A DNA stretch of 64,000 bases from Streptomyces sp. ML-6 (GTDB lineage Bacteria; Actinomycetota; Actinomycetes; Streptomycetales; Streptomycetaceae). Under the pieces are notes generated by a model. It worked only from the letters and a program-made list of their open reading frames with translations, did no database searches and had not been told where the DNA came from. The first letter of the stretch is position 1. Every line of letters begins with the position of its first letter. Below are positions 33,085 to 42,462 of this stretch, piece after piece. A program made the position numbers and the translations under genes. The stretch spans positions 2,623,001 through 2,687,000 of the forward strand of contig NZ_JAOTIK010000001.1 in the NCBI RefSeq assembly GCF_030116705.1, given 5' to 3'.

Positions 33085-34335
33085 ATGCCCAGACGCCAGG
33101 GGTACGCCCTGCTCATCGCCCTCCTGGCGGGCACCGCCGTGCTCGCCGCAGCCGTGGCGTTCGCGGGCACCCTGCTGTTCTCCGGCCCCGGCGGCCGGCC
33201 GGCACCGGCCGACGCCCCCGGCACCCGGGCCGCGGCCCCCGGCCCCGCCGCGCCCGCGCACTCCGCCGGGCTCTGGACCGCCACCTGGGCGGCGGCCCCC
33301 ATCGCCGGGGTCTCCGACACCTCCCACGGCAGTGCCCTGAACCGGCGCACCATCCGTAACGTCGTGCACACCAGCATCGGCGGCGACGCGGCCCGCATCA
33401 CCCTCTCCAACGTCTTCGGCACCCGCCCGCTGCGCCTGGAACGCGTCACCGTGAACGCCCGCACCGTGACCTTCGGGGGCGCCGCCCGCGCGACCGTCGC
33501 GGCGGGCGGGCAGCTCGTCAGCGACCCGGTCGTCGTCCCGGTCGCCGCCGACGCCGACCTCGTGGTCGCGCTGCGCACCTCCGCCCCCGAGGGGCCCGTC
33601 ACCATGCACCCGGGCAGCCACCAGACCTCGTACGTGGACACCGCGTGGGGCACCTGGCGGACCGACGGCTGGCGCTACCTCACCGCCGTCGACGTGCGCA
33701 CCCGGGCCGCCGCCGGAACGGTCGTGGCGATCGGCGACTCGCTCACCGCGGGCACCGGCTCCACCTCCGACACCAACAGCCGCTGGCCCGACGTGCTCGC
33801 CGACCGGCTGGGCGGCCGGTACGGGGTGGCCAACACCGGCATCGCGGGCAACCGCGTCCTGCTCGATGGCCGCGGCGTACGGGCGAGCGCCCGCTTCGAC
33901 CGCGATGCGCTGGGGGTCGCCGGAGTACGGACCGTCGTCGTCGCGCTCGGCATCAACGACGTGCAGAAGGCCCCCCAGGAGACCGACCCGCACCGCATCG
34001 CGGACGCCCTGCGGTCCATGACGCGGCGCGCCCAGGCGCACGGGCTCCGGGTCGTGGGGGCGACGCTGATGCCGTACGAGGGGTTCCGCACCTGGACCCC
34101 CGCGCGCGAGGAGGTACGGCAACGGGTCAACGAACTGATCCGGGCGGGCGGGGTCTTCGACGCCGTCGTCGACTTCGACGCGGCGGCCCGTGACCCGCAC
34201 CGCCCCACACGGCTCCGGCCGGCCTACGACAGCGGCGACCATCTCCACCTGAACGACGCGGGCTACCGGCTGCTGGGCTCGACGGTGGACCTGACGACCC
34301 TGGTCCACGAACGCCCCGTGTCCGACGCGCTCTGA
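33085..34335 (+). CDS. Secreted SGNH/GDSL hydrolase
   Basis: A 416-residue protein with an N-terminal membrane or signal segment (ALLIALLAGTAVLAAAVAF). An accessory beta domain comes first (WTATWAAAPIAG, IRNVVHTSIGG). The SGNH catalytic domain has the nucleophile in AIGDSLTAG, ANTGIAGNR as block II, VVVALGINDV as block III and DHLHLNDAGY with the catalytic Asp and His. It is an extracellular esterase or lipase acting on polysaccharide esters or lipids; the exact substrate is unknown. GAGGAG lies upstream of ATG 33085. Confidence 0.87.
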   Translation: MPRRQGYALLIALLAGTAVLAAAVAFAGTLLFSGPGGRPAPADAPGTRAAAPGPAAPAHSAGLWTATWAAAPIAGVSDTSHGSALNRRTIRNVVHTSIGGDAARITLSNVFGTRPLRLERVTVNARTVTFGGAARATVAAGGQLVSDPVVVPVAADADLVVALRTSAPEGPVTMHPGSHQTSYVDTAWGTWRTDGWRYLTAVDVRTRAAAGTVVAIGDSLTAGTGSTSDTNSRWPDVLADRLGGRYGVANTGIAGNRVLLDGRGVRASARFDRDALGVAGVRTVVVALGINDVQKAPQETDPHRIADALRSMTRRAQAHGLRVVGATLMPYEGFRTWTPAREEVRQRVNELIRAGGVFDAVVDFDAAARDPHRPTRLRPAYDSGDHLHLNDAGYRLLGSTVDLTTLVHERPVSDAL

Positions 34336-34466
34336 ACGACCGGGAGGGCGGAGACGGCGGAGAGGGCACGGGCCGGGAGAGCCCCGCACCGTACCCCGTA
34401 CCGACCCCCACACCGCCCGCCTCGGCCTGGCCCTCCTCGGCCGGGCCCGCTTCGGCCTCCGGTCCG

Positions 34467-35207
34467 TCAGTCCTCGGGCCGGTCCGAGGAGCCGGGGCCC
34501 TTCTCCAGGCGGTCCCGGCCGCTCTCGCGGTCCAGTTCCCGCAGCCGCAGCCGTTCCAGCTCCGCTTCCTTCAGCCGCCGCTTCTCCGCCTTGCTCCGCT
34601 TGCGTTCCACACCGACGCCGCCCATCAGCGCGAAGCCGGTGATCCGCACCCGCGGGGAGTCCGGCGACGGGACTCCCTCGTCCTTCGAGGACTCCCCGAA
34701 ACCGCCCATGATGCCGATGCCCCGGACCTCGACGTTCAGCTCCGGCGGAACCGTCACATGCATCCCGCCCATGATCGTGAAGCAGCGAATGACCACCTCG
34801 CGGTCCTCGAAGTTCGCGTCGCGCAGATCGATCTCACCGCCGCCCCACATCGAGAACGCGGTGAACTTGCGGGCCACCGTCCAGTTCCCCCGGCGGCCGA
34901 ACCCGCCCCAGAACGCGAACGCGCCGCCCGACGTGGCGGGCTTGCCGACCCGGTCCGCCCAGCCCGCCGCCGAACCCGTCCGCGCCGGACCCCGGGCACC
35001 CACCGGAGCCACCGCCGTGCCCGGCGCCGGGAGGTCCCGGACCAGCGGCTCCAACTCCCCGCGCGTGCGCGCCTTGTAGGCCGCTTCGAGCCGCTGCTCG
35101 AACTCCTCCATCTCCAGCCGGCCCTCGGCCACCGCCTCGCGCAGGGTCTCGGCGACGTGCTCGCGCTCGGTGTCGGAGGCGCGCATTTCCGGAAGGTCAC
35201 TTGTCAT
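34467..35207 (-). CDS. DUF1707 and LiaF-like protein
   Basis: A 246-residue protein. DUF1707 (MRASDTEREHVAETLREAVAEGRLEMEEFEQR) occupies the first 50 residues. A C-terminal LiaF-type beta domain follows (FTAFSMWGGGEIDLRDANFEDREVVI, FTIMGGMHVTVP, GIGIMGGFG), and the end is Lys/Arg/Glu-rich. Proteins of this kind respond to cell-envelope stress in Gram-positives, but no liaSR system is adjacent. The start is ATG 35207. Confidence 0.82.
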   Translation of the reverse strand: MTSDLPEMRASDTEREHVAETLREAVAEGRLEMEEFEQRLEAAYKARTRGELEPLVRDLPAPGTAVAPVGARGPARTGSAAGWADRVGKPATSGGAFAFWGGFGRRGNWTVARKFTAFSMWGGGEIDLRDANFEDREVVIRCFTIMGGMHVTVPPELNVEVRGIGIMGGFGESSKDEGVPSPDSPRVRITGFALMGGVGVERKRSKAEKRRLKEAELERLRLRELDRESGRDRLEKGPGSSDRPED

Positions 35208-35335
35208 ACCGCGCAGCCTATTGAACGGGTGCGCTCCCGTCACAGCTCCACATGCCGGTTCCCCGGCCCGGCCCGCCGGTCCCCCGACCCGACCACCCGC
35301 CGGAAGCCGACCCCCACCCCTCGGCGACTACTCCT

Positions 35336-36409
35336 CTACTCCTCGGCGGCCGACTCGTACATCTTCGCGATCACGGCCTCGATGTCCGGCTCCCGCACCG
35401 ACAGGTCGACCAACGGGTAGTCCGCGGCGATCCCGGCGACCAGCGGGGCCGCCGACTCCGAGGCGGGGAAGGCCAGCCACTGCCGCGGCCCCTCCACCTT
35501 CACGTTGCGGACCGAGGGCGCCGACTCCAGGGTGATCGGCGGGAGTTCACGCTCCAGATCGACCACCAGCGTCCGCTCGCTCCGGCCCACCTCGTGCAGA
35601 CCGGCGAGCGCGCCGTCGTACATCAACCGGCCGTGGTCGATCACCATCACGCGCTTGCAGAGCTGCTCGATGTCCGTCAGGTCGTGGGTCGTGAGGAGCA
35701 CCGTCGTACCGCGTTCGGCGTTCAGGTCCCGCAGGAACTGGCGCACCTTGGCCTTGGACACCACGTCCAGGCCGATCGTCGGCTCGTCCAGGTACAGCAC
35801 CTCGGGGTCGTGCAGCAGCGCCGCCGCGATGTCGCCGCGCATCCGCTGCCCCAGCGAGAGCTGCCGCACCGGAACGTCCAACAGCTCCCCCAGATCGAGG
35901 AGTTCGACGCAGCGCTCCAGGTTCTCCCGGAAACGGGCGTCGGGAATCCGGTACATCCGGTGCACCAGCCGGTACGAGTCGCGCAGCGGCAGGTCCCACC
36001 AGAGCGTGGTGCGCTGACCGAACACCACCCCGATCCGGTGCGCCAACCTCGTGCGCTCCCGGGACGGGTCGATGCCCGCCACCCGCAACCGGCCGGCGCT
36101 CGGGGTGAGGATGCCGGTCAGCATCTTGATCGTGGTCGACTTCCCCGCACCGTTCGGGCCGATGTAACCGACCATCTCGCCGCGCGCGACCCGGAAGCTG
36201 ATCGAGTCGACCGCCCGCACCCGGCGACGCTCGCCCCGCATGAAACCGGTCCTGCGACGCACGTCGAAGACCTTCTCCACCCCGTCCAGCTCGATGAAAC
36301 CGCTCCCGGGCCCGCTCTCCGCGCCCGCTTCCCCACCTGCCTCCCCTGCCTCCACACGTGCTCCCGTTCCGGCTCCCGTATCGATTCCCGTATCGATTTC
36401 CGCGTCCAT
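35336..36409 (-). CDS. ABC transporter ATP-binding protein
   Basis: About 357 residues. The Walker A is GPNGAGKSTTIK, the Q-loop GQRTTLWWDL, the signature LSLGQRMRG (LSxGQ), and Walker B VLYLDEPTIGLD, then the switch His in TTHDLTDIEQ. The product resembles the NatA/ABC-2 group and, with two permeases just upstream, forms a three-gene operon (38179 to 35336). The system probably exports a drug, lipid or polymer; substrate unknown. The first 35 residues (IDTGIDTGAGTGARVEAGEA) are low complexity. Confidence 0.9.
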   Translation of the reverse strand: MDAEIDTGIDTGAGTGARVEAGEAGGEAGAESGPGSGFIELDGVEKVFDVRRRTGFMRGERRRVRAVDSISFRVARGEMVGYIGPNGAGKSTTIKMLTGILTPSAGRLRVAGIDPSRERTRLAHRIGVVFGQRTTLWWDLPLRDSYRLVHRMYRIPDARFRENLERCVELLDLGELLDVPVRQLSLGQRMRGDIAAALLHDPEVLYLDEPTIGLDVVSKAKVRQFLRDLNAERGTTVLLTTHDLTDIEQLCKRVMVIDHGRLMYDGALAGLHEVGRSERTLVVDLERELPPITLESAPSVRNVKVEGPRQWLAFPASESAAPLVAGIAADYPLVDLSVREPDIEAVIAKMYESAAEE

Positions 36410-36441
36410 GGCCACCGCCCCGCCTCGTTCGTCGTCGTGGA

Positions 36442-37374
36442 TCAACTTCCTGTGCTGCGGTACGCGCGCAGCCCCATGCGCCAGGCCGCGCCCGCGGGCA
36501 GCAGACACAGGCCCGCCACCACCGGGGGCAGGAACGCCACCCAGTCCGGCAGGCCCACCGGGTACTCCCGGCCCAGTACGTACAGCGCGGGCAGCCAGTT
36601 CACGAAGGCCAGCGGCACCACGAAGGTCACCCCGCGCACCAGGTCCTTCGCGAAGATCGTCGGCGGGTACTGGAGCAGGGTGTTCCCGCCGTACGTGAAG
36701 GAGTTCTGCACCTCGGCCGCGTCCTGCGCCAGGAACTGGAACGCCGCCCCGGTCACGAACACCGCCGCGAAGATCGCCGTCCCGCTCAGCAGCATCACCG
36801 GGATCATCGCCGCCTTCAGCAGCGTCCACTCGATGTCCAGCGTCACCAGCGCGTACCCCAGCACCAGCAGCCCCTGGACGATCCGCCCCACCCTGCGCAG
36901 CGCGAACCGGTCCGCCGCCACCTGCGCGAGCACCGGCACCGGCCGCACCAGCAGGGTGTCCAGCGTGCCGTCGCGCACCCGCCGCCCCAGCCGGTCCATC
37001 GACCCCAGCAGCAGGTCGGCCAGGCCGAAGGCGGTGCCCGACGCCCCGTACAGCAGGGCGACCTCGGGCAGGGTGTACCCGCCCAACGCGTCCACGTGCG
37101 AGAACATCAGCAGGATCGTCACGAAGTCGAAGGCCGTCGCCGCGAAGTTCCCGAACGCCGTCATGGCGAACGAGGCGCGGTACGCCATCGTCGAGCGCAG
37201 CCACATCATCACGATCAGCCCGTACGCACGCAGCCCCTCCGCGAGGCGCGGCCGTTCGGCGAACACCACCCCGGGCCCGCCCGCAGCGCCCCCTCCGGCC
37301 GTGCCGGCCGTTCCGGTCGCATCGGTCGCACCGGCCCCGTCGGCCGTCCGCACCGCCCCGTCCGTGTCAGCCAC
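36442..37374 (-). CDS. ABC-2-type permease subunit
   Basis: A 310-residue membrane protein with six likely helices, including FVTILLMFSHVDALGGYTLPEVALLYG and AAMIPVMLLSGTAIFAAVFVTGAAF. The motif GSMDRLGRRVRDGTLDTLLVRPVP is typical of the ABC2_membrane_6 (DUF990-like) group. It starts eight bases before the end of the upstream permease and stops 32 bp before the ATPase. The first 35 residues are Ala/Gly/Thr-rich. Translational coupling with its partner is likely. Confidence 0.88.
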   Translation of the reverse strand: MADTDGAVRTADGAGATDATGTAGTAGGGAAGGPGVVFAERPRLAEGLRAYGLIVMMWLRSTMAYRASFAMTAFGNFAATAFDFVTILLMFSHVDALGGYTLPEVALLYGASGTAFGLADLLLGSMDRLGRRVRDGTLDTLLVRPVPVLAQVAADRFALRRVGRIVQGLLVLGYALVTLDIEWTLLKAAMIPVMLLSGTAIFAAVFVTGAAFQFLAQDAAEVQNSFTYGGNTLLQYPPTIFAKDLVRGVTFVVPLAFVNWLPALYVLGREYPVGLPDWVAFLPPVVAGLCLLPAGAAWRMGLRAYRSTGS

Positions 37375-38179
37375 CCTGGACCACCACCCTCCTCGTCGCC
37401 ACCGACTGCACCGCCCGGCCCACGAGCAGCAACGCCACCGCCCAGCCGGCCTGGAACCCGTACGCCTCCACCAGACCCCACCCCGTGTGCTTGCCGAGGA
37501 ACACGTCGGCCGGCACCTGGAGCAGCGAGGACCAGGGCAATGCCCGCGCCACCTCCCCCAGCACCCCGGGGAACAACGTCAACGGGAGCAGCATCCCGGA
37601 GAAGAACATCCCGGCCAGCCACGCCATCTGCGCCGCCCCCGCCCCGTCCAGCAGCCAGAACGCGCTGAGCGCCACCAGATAGCGGATCGCGAAACTGACC
37701 ACGACACCGAGCGTCACCGAGACGAGGAAGGCCAGCCAGCTCAGCGGTTCGGAGGGCAGCGCCAGGTCGAAGGCGAGCGCCCCCACCAGCAGCGGCACGA
37801 TGCCGCGGCCCAGCAGATGGAACGCCGCCCGCCCCAAGTCGCCTGCGAGCCACCACAGTTGGAGGTCGATCGGCCGGTAGAGGTCCACCGCCACGTCCCC
37901 GGTACGGATGCGCTCAATCAGCTCGTCCTCGAAACCGCCGCCCATCATGGCGCAGGTCGTCAGCAGCGCCTGCCCCAGCCACACGTAGGTCAGCGCCTCG
38001 GACATGTCGTAACCGCCGAGCTGCGGACGCTCGTCCCACAACGCCGTGTAGGTGTACGCCAGGATGAAACCGAAGACGGTGTTGGTGAAGACGCCCGCCG
38101 CCGTGGCGGTCCGGTAGGTGGCGTAACGCCTGAACCCTCCCGCCGCCACCACCGCGTAAAGCCGCACCGCATCCACCAC
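37367..38179 (-). CDS. ABC-2-type permease subunit
   Basis: A 270-residue membrane protein with about six helices. The family segment FGFILAYTYTALWDERPQLGGYDMSEALTYVWLG and the cytoplasmic ERIRTGDVAVDLYRPIDLQLWW match the same permease family as the next gene, with which it likely forms a heterodimer. It is the first gene of the operon. Start GTG 38179 (a second GTG follows at once). Confidence 0.87.
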   Translation of the reverse strand: MVDAVRLYAVVAAGGFRRYATYRTATAAGVFTNTVFGFILAYTYTALWDERPQLGGYDMSEALTYVWLGQALLTTCAMMGGGFEDELIERIRTGDVAVDLYRPIDLQLWWLAGDLGRAAFHLLGRGIVPLLVGALAFDLALPSEPLSWLAFLVSVTLGVVVSFAIRYLVALSAFWLLDGAGAAQMAWLAGMFFSGMLLPLTLFPGVLGEVARALPWSSLLQVPADVFLGKHTGWGLVEAYGFQAGWAVALLLVGRAVQSVATRRVVVQGG

Positions 38180-38339
38180 CCATCAGATCGGGTGCCCAAC
38201 GGCTTCGGACACCAAAGCGCACGACCCTAGTGCAGCCGGGCCGGTCGCCGCGACCGTTTTTCGGAGGTCGATCCGGTGGTTATTACGGATAAAAGTGCAC
38301 TATGGGGGAAGTGACCGCGTCCGAGGAGTCCGTACGGAA

Positions 38340-40964
38340 ATGAGCGACGAGCCACAGCAGCCGAACGGGAAACACGAACCCCGGAGGTGGGCCCCCAGGG
38401 ACCCGGCCCACCACGACACCCCGGGCGACGGCGCCCCGACGGCCCACGGCAAAGGCACCCCCGGAACCAACGGAAACAACGGAAACAACGGGCCCGACGG
38501 AACCCCCGGTGCCAGCGGCACCCCGGGGCCCGGCGAAACCCCCCGAACCGACGACACCGGTCCCGAAAACGGCAGGGCGAAGAAACCCGAACGAACCAAG
38601 CGAACCAAACGAACCAAACGCACCGGCTGGCGCCGCGCCGTCCCCACCTGGCGGATGACCCTCGGCGCCGTCCTCCTCCTCGCCCTGCTCCTGATCGGCG
38701 GCTTCATCGCGGGATACCAACTCGTCGACATCCCGCCCGCCAACGCCAGCGCCACCGCACAGTCCAACGTCTACCTCTACAAGGACGGCAGCACCCTCGC
38801 CCGCTCCGGCGAGGTCAACCGGGAGAACGTCAAGCTCGCCCAGGTCCCCCTCGCCGTCCGGCGCGCCGTCCTCGCCGCGGAGGACCGCGACTTCTACTCC
38901 GAACGGGCCATCGACTTCAAGGCCATGACCCGCGCCGCCTGGAACACCCTCACCGGCAAGGGCAAACAGGGCGGCTCGACCATCACCCAGCAGTACGTCA
39001 AGAACTACTACCTGGGCCAGGAACAGACCCTCGTCCGCAAGACCAAGGAGTTCTTCATCGCGGTCAAGCTCAACCGCGAGGAATCCAAGGACCAGATCTT
39101 CGAGGGCTACCTCAACACCAGCTACTTCGGCCGCAACGCCTACGGCATCCAGGCCGCCGCCCAGGCCTACTACGGCAAGGACGTCGGCGGGATCACCACC
39201 GCCGAGGGCGCCTACCTCGCCTCCCTCCTCAACGCCCCCAGCGCCTACGACGTCGTCGTCCACCCCCAGAACAAGGCCGCGGCCCTCGGCCGCTGGAACT
39301 ACGTGCTCAACGGCATGGTCAAGGAGAAATGGCTCACCCCGGCCGACCGCGCCGCCATGCGGTTCCCCGTACCCGGAAAGGTCAAGCCGTCCACCGGACT
39401 CGCCGGACAGCGCGGCTACATCGTCCAGGCCGTCGAGGACCACCTCACCAACAACAAGATCATCGACGAGAACACCCTGGCCACCGGCGGCTACCGGATC
39501 ACCACCACCCTGGAACGGAAGAAGCAGGACGCACTCGTCGAAGCCGTCGACGACAACGTCATCTCCCAGACCAGCCCCGACCGCCCGGCCGACCGCAACG
39601 TCCGGGTCGGCGGCGCCTCCATCGACCCCCGCACCGGCCGGGTCGTCGCCATGTACGGCGGCATCGACTACACCAAGCAGTACGTCAACAACGCCACCCG
39701 CCGCGACTACCAGGTCGGCTCCACCTTCAAACCCTTCGTCTTCACCTCCGCCGTCGCCAACCGCTCCACCACCCGGGACGGCCGCCGCATCACCCCCGAC
39801 ACCGTCTACGACGGCACCAACAAACGCATGGTCCAGGGCCCCGACGGCCCCACCGGCTACGCCCCCGCCAACGAGGACGACACCAGCTACGGACCCATCA
39901 CCGTCTCCACCGCCACCGACAAGTCCGTCAACGCCGTCTACGCCCAGATGGCCGAGGACGTCGGCCCGGCCAAGGTCAAACAGACCGCCATCGACCTCGG
40001 CCTCCCCGAGAACACCCCCGACCTCACCGCGTACCCCTCCAACGCGCTCGGCGTCGCCACCGCCAGTGTCCTCGACATGGCCGAGGCGTACGCCACCCTC
40101 GCCAACCACGGACGGCACGGCGCGTACACCCTCGTCGAGAAGGTCACCAAGAACGGCGAGGACATCGAACTCCCCGAACGCCGCAGCCCCGAACAGGCCG
40201 TCCCCCGCGAGGCCGCCGACACCACGACCGCGATCCTCCAAAGCGTCGTCGAGGGCGGCACCGGCACCGCCGCCCAGGCCGCGGGCCGCCCCGCCGCCGG
40301 CAAGACCGGCACCGCCGAGGAGGACAAGGCCGCCTGGTTCGCCGGCTACACCCCCGACCTCACCACCGTCATCGCCGTCATGGGCCAGGACCCTGACACC
40401 GGGGTGCAGAAACCGCTGTACGGGGCACTCGGCCTGGCCCGCGTCAACGGCGGCGGCCCACCCGCCCGGACCTGGGCCCAGTACACCGAGGCCGCCCTGC
40501 GCGGCACCGAGGCCCGGGACTTCGACCTCGACCTGGAGCGCGGCGTCGAGGAACCCCTCCCGCCCCCCGACGAGGAAACCGGCCCCCAGGACACCGACAC
40601 CCCCACCGGGTCCACCCCCAGCACACCGGCCGACACCCCCGGCGACACGCCGCCGAACACCCCCACCGTCCCCGGCAACAGCGAACCGGCCACCGGAGGC
40701 ACCGACACCGGCACCCCCACCGACGGCACGACGGACAACGGCGGCACGCAGAACGGCGGCGGGGACAACACCGGCGGCAACGGCAACGGCGGAGGAAACG
40801 GGAGCGGGAACGGCGGAGGAAACGGAGGCGGAGGCGGAGGCGGAAACGGGAGCGGGAACACCGACGGCGGGAACACCGGAGGCCCGGACAGCCACGGATT
40901 CGCCCCCGGCAGCCGGGGCACCCCGGCCCCGGCGCCCGCCCCCGCCTCCGGCCCCGGTCAGTGA
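38340..40964 (+). CDS. Bifunctional class A penicillin-binding protein
   Basis: An 874-residue cell-wall synthase. A disordered Gly/Pro/Asn-rich cytoplasmic region (1-95) precedes one membrane helix (LGAVLLLALLLIGGFIAGY). The glycosyltransferase-51 domain has its catalytic Glu in AAEDRDF (E181) and GGSTITQQYVKN. The transpeptidase domain has STFK (S461), the SVN motif and KTGTA (K655). The last 140 residues are Thr/Pro then Gly/Asn repeats with no fold. GAGGAG precedes ATG 38340. The gene is divergent from the ABC operon and convergent with the SMR gene, overlapping it by 7 bp. Confidence 0.92.
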   Translation: MSDEPQQPNGKHEPRRWAPRDPAHHDTPGDGAPTAHGKGTPGTNGNNGNNGPDGTPGASGTPGPGETPRTDDTGPENGRAKKPERTKRTKRTKRTGWRRAVPTWRMTLGAVLLLALLLIGGFIAGYQLVDIPPANASATAQSNVYLYKDGSTLARSGEVNRENVKLAQVPLAVRRAVLAAEDRDFYSERAIDFKAMTRAAWNTLTGKGKQGGSTITQQYVKNYYLGQEQTLVRKTKEFFIAVKLNREESKDQIFEGYLNTSYFGRNAYGIQAAAQAYYGKDVGGITTAEGAYLASLLNAPSAYDVVVHPQNKAAALGRWNYVLNGMVKEKWLTPADRAAMRFPVPGKVKPSTGLAGQRGYIVQAVEDHLTNNKIIDENTLATGGYRITTTLERKKQDALVEAVDDNVISQTSPDRPADRNVRVGGASIDPRTGRVVAMYGGIDYTKQYVNNATRRDYQVGSTFKPFVFTSAVANRSTTRDGRRITPDTVYDGTNKRMVQGPDGPTGYAPANEDDTSYGPITVSTATDKSVNAVYAQMAEDVGPAKVKQTAIDLGLPENTPDLTAYPSNALGVATASVLDMAEAYATLANHGRHGAYTLVEKVTKNGEDIELPERRSPEQAVPREAADTTTAILQSVVEGGTGTAAQAAGRPAAGKTGTAEEDKAAWFAGYTPDLTTVIAVMGQDPDTGVQKPLYGALGLARVNGGGPPARTWAQYTEAALRGTEARDFDLDLERGVEEPLPPPDEETGPQDTDTPTGSTPSTPADTPGDTPPNTPTVPGNSEPATGGTDTGTPTDGTTDNGGTQNGGGDNTGGNGNGGGNGSGNGGGNGGGGGGGNGSGNTDGGNTGGPDSHGFAPGSRGTPAPAPAPASGPGQ

Positions 40965-41278
40965 CCCGAGGTCGCCTTCAGCCCCACCACGGCGACCAGC
41001 AGCAGACAGACGAAGAAGATCCGGGCGGCGGTCACCGGCTCGTTCAGCACCACCATGCCGAGCACCGCCGCCCCGGCCGCACCGATACCGACCCACACCC
41101 CGTACGCCGTACCGATCGGCAGCGTCCTGGCCGCATGGGACAACAACACCATGCTCGCCACGATCCCGAGCCCCGTGAACACACTCGGCCACAGCCGGGT
41201 GAACCCCTCGGTGTACTTCATCCCGATCGACCAGGCCACTTCCAGCAGACCGGCGACAACGAGCAGGACCCACGCCAT
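40958..41278 (-). CDS. SMR-family exporter, probable guanidinium exporter (Gdx)
   Basis: A 106-residue, four-helix small multidrug resistance protein: WVLLVVAGLLEVAWSIGMKY carries the essential Glu (E13), and GTAYGVWVGIGAAGAAVLGMVVL and ARIFFVCLLLVAVVGLKATS are typical. The SugE/Gdx subgroup exports guanidinium in exchange for protons. A guanidine-III-type riboswitch directly upstream supports that substrate. ATG 41278 has GGAGGTG six bases before it, and this Shine-Dalgarno can pair with sequence at the riboswitch 3' end. Confidence 0.85.
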   Translation of the reverse strand: MAWVLLVVAGLLEVAWSIGMKYTEGFTRLWPSVFTGLGIVASMVLLSHAARTLPIGTAYGVWVGIGAAGAAVLGMVVLNEPVTAARIFFVCLLLVAVVGLKATSGH

Positions 41279-41320
41279 GACGGCACCTCCGACGAGACGA
41301 AACACGCGAACAACACAGGT

Positions 41321-41362
41321 GCGTCGTCTTTGCGAAACCCGGTACGGCGCGTCTCGTCGGGG
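41321..41362 (-). promoter_or_regulatory. Guanidine-III (ykkC-III) riboswitch
   Basis: Read on the minus strand, CCCCGACGAGACGCGCCGTA (41362 to 41343) followed by CCGGGT and AAAGACGACGC matches the guanidine-III class, known from actinobacteria upstream of SMR genes. P1 is formed by CCCG and CGGG. The pseudoknot pairs GCGCCGT (41344-41350) with ACGACGC (41321-41327) at 6 of 7 positions. An extended -10 (TGCTACGGT, 41370-41378) puts the transcript start at about 41363. GCACCT (41317-41322) can pair with AGGTGC in the Shine-Dalgarno (41283-41288), suggesting translational control. Confidence 0.75.
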
Positions 41363-41385
41363 TCGTCCCACCGTAGCAAAAAGCA

Positions 41386-41425
41386 GGCATCCGGCCCGGT
41401 GACGTCGGTCACCGGGCCGGATGCC
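41386..41425 (-). terminator. Perfect 18-bp terminator
   Basis: Arms 41386-41403 and 41408-41425 are exact inverted repeats with a 4-nt loop. On the minus strand the hairpin is followed by a TTTTT run, so it ends transcripts from the GroES-like/DUF3618 genes before the riboswitch promoter. Confidence 0.88.
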
Positions 41426-41598
41426 CACCTTCACGAACAGGGACGGACGCAGGGGGACGGAACAGGACGGTGCAGGGCCACGGACACGACCCGGCCACAC
41501 GGCCCGGCCGAACGGCCGGCCCCACGGACCCGGCCCCGTACCGCCAGCCCCGGCGCCCAGGGCCCTGGCAGCTCCGACAGGCCCTGCAACTCCGCCGG

Positions 41599-41937
41599 CT
41601 ACAGATACAGCCCGGTCGAATCCACCGAACCCTCGAACCGGTCCGCCGCCACCGCGTGCAGGTCCCGCTCGCGCATCAGCACGTACGCCACACCCCGCAC
41701 CTCGACCTCCGCACGGTCCTCGGGGTCGTACAGCACCCGGTCGCCCGGCTCCACCGTCCGTACGTTCTGGCCCACCGCGACCACCACGGCCCAGGCCAGC
41801 CGACGGCCGACCGCGGCGGTCGCCGGAATCAGGATGCCGCCCCCCGAACGCCGCTCGCCCTCGGGCGTATCGGACCGGACCAGCACACGGTCGTGCAGCA
41901 TGCGGATGGGCAGCTTGTCGTCGGTGTTCTCGCTCAC
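41599..41937 (-). CDS. GroES-like co-chaperonin, stand-alone
   Basis: About 112 residues with the chaperonin-10 fold: KLPIRMLHDRVLVR, SGGGILIPATAAVG and GDRVLYDPEDRAEVEVRGVAYVLMRERDL. The mobile loop (SDTPEGERRSGG) is shortened compared with GroES. No groEL is adjacent, so its partner is unclear and it may be a specialised Cpn10-like protein. The GTG at 41937 gives MSENTDDKL; a TTG at 41946 would add three residues. Confidence 0.75.
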   Translation of the reverse strand: MSENTDDKLPIRMLHDRVLVRSDTPEGERRSGGGILIPATAAVGRRLAWAVVVAVGQNVRTVEPGDRVLYDPEDRAEVEVRGVAYVLMRERDLHAVAADRFEGSVDSTGLYL

Positions 41938-41998
41938 GCCCCGCAACCTACCTGTCCCTCGCGACTCCGCACGCCTCCGGGGTGCGCGGACCGCCGCG

Positions 41999-42319
41999 TC
42001 AACGCTTCCGGCGCCGCTTCGACGCCACCACCAGACCCACGACCCCCACCCCGAGCAGCGCTGCCGGAATCACCCGCTCCATGCGCGGAGCACCGTCCTC
42101 CGACACGAACTGCGCCTTCACGTCCGACACCGCCCGGTTCACCGCGACGAACGCCCGCCCGGCCGTCCGGTCCACGGCCTCGGCAGCCCTGACCTTCGCA
42201 TCCCCCATGATCGTCCTCGGGTGCACCCGCACCCCGATCTCATCGAGCACCACCGCAAGCTGCTCACGCCTGCTGATGATGTCCGCCTCGATCTGCGCAG
42301 GGGTCCTGGCATCCGACAC
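41999..42319 (-). CDS. DUF3618 protein
   Basis: A 106-residue protein: ARTPAQIEADIISRREQLAVVLDEI is the DUF3618 signature, and a C-terminal membrane helix (AALLGVGVVGLVVAS) with a KRRRKR tail follows. These are common small actinobacterial membrane-associated proteins of unknown function. It lies 61 bp before the GroES-like gene on the same strand. Confidence 0.85.
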   Translation of the reverse strand: MSDARTPAQIEADIISRREQLAVVLDEIGVRVHPRTIMGDAKVRAAEAVDRTAGRAFVAVNRAVSDVKAQFVSEDGAPRMERVIPAALLGVGVVGLVVASKRRRKR

Positions 42320-42462
42320 CGCGCCGCCTCCGTGGTCCTCGTCCGGTAAACCTTCATCGACAGTCTGTCAGCTCGACCGCCCGCGCACTCGGCGGCACCC
42401 CTATTCCTCCCCCAGGTCGTTACGCTCGGTCCCGTCATCCCATGTGCCACCCGAGGAGAACC

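Noticed and set aside
38293..38304. AAGTGCACTATG shared with 63864-63875 upstream of the M6 protease
   Set aside because: A 12-base match in 64 kb of biased sequence is expected by chance, and the flanks do not align.
38283..40346. Long minus-strand frame (1035 codons) opposite the penicillin-binding protein
   Set aside because: It is a Gly/Val/Asp-rich shadow of the PBP gene, whose active-site motifs are all intact on the plus strand.
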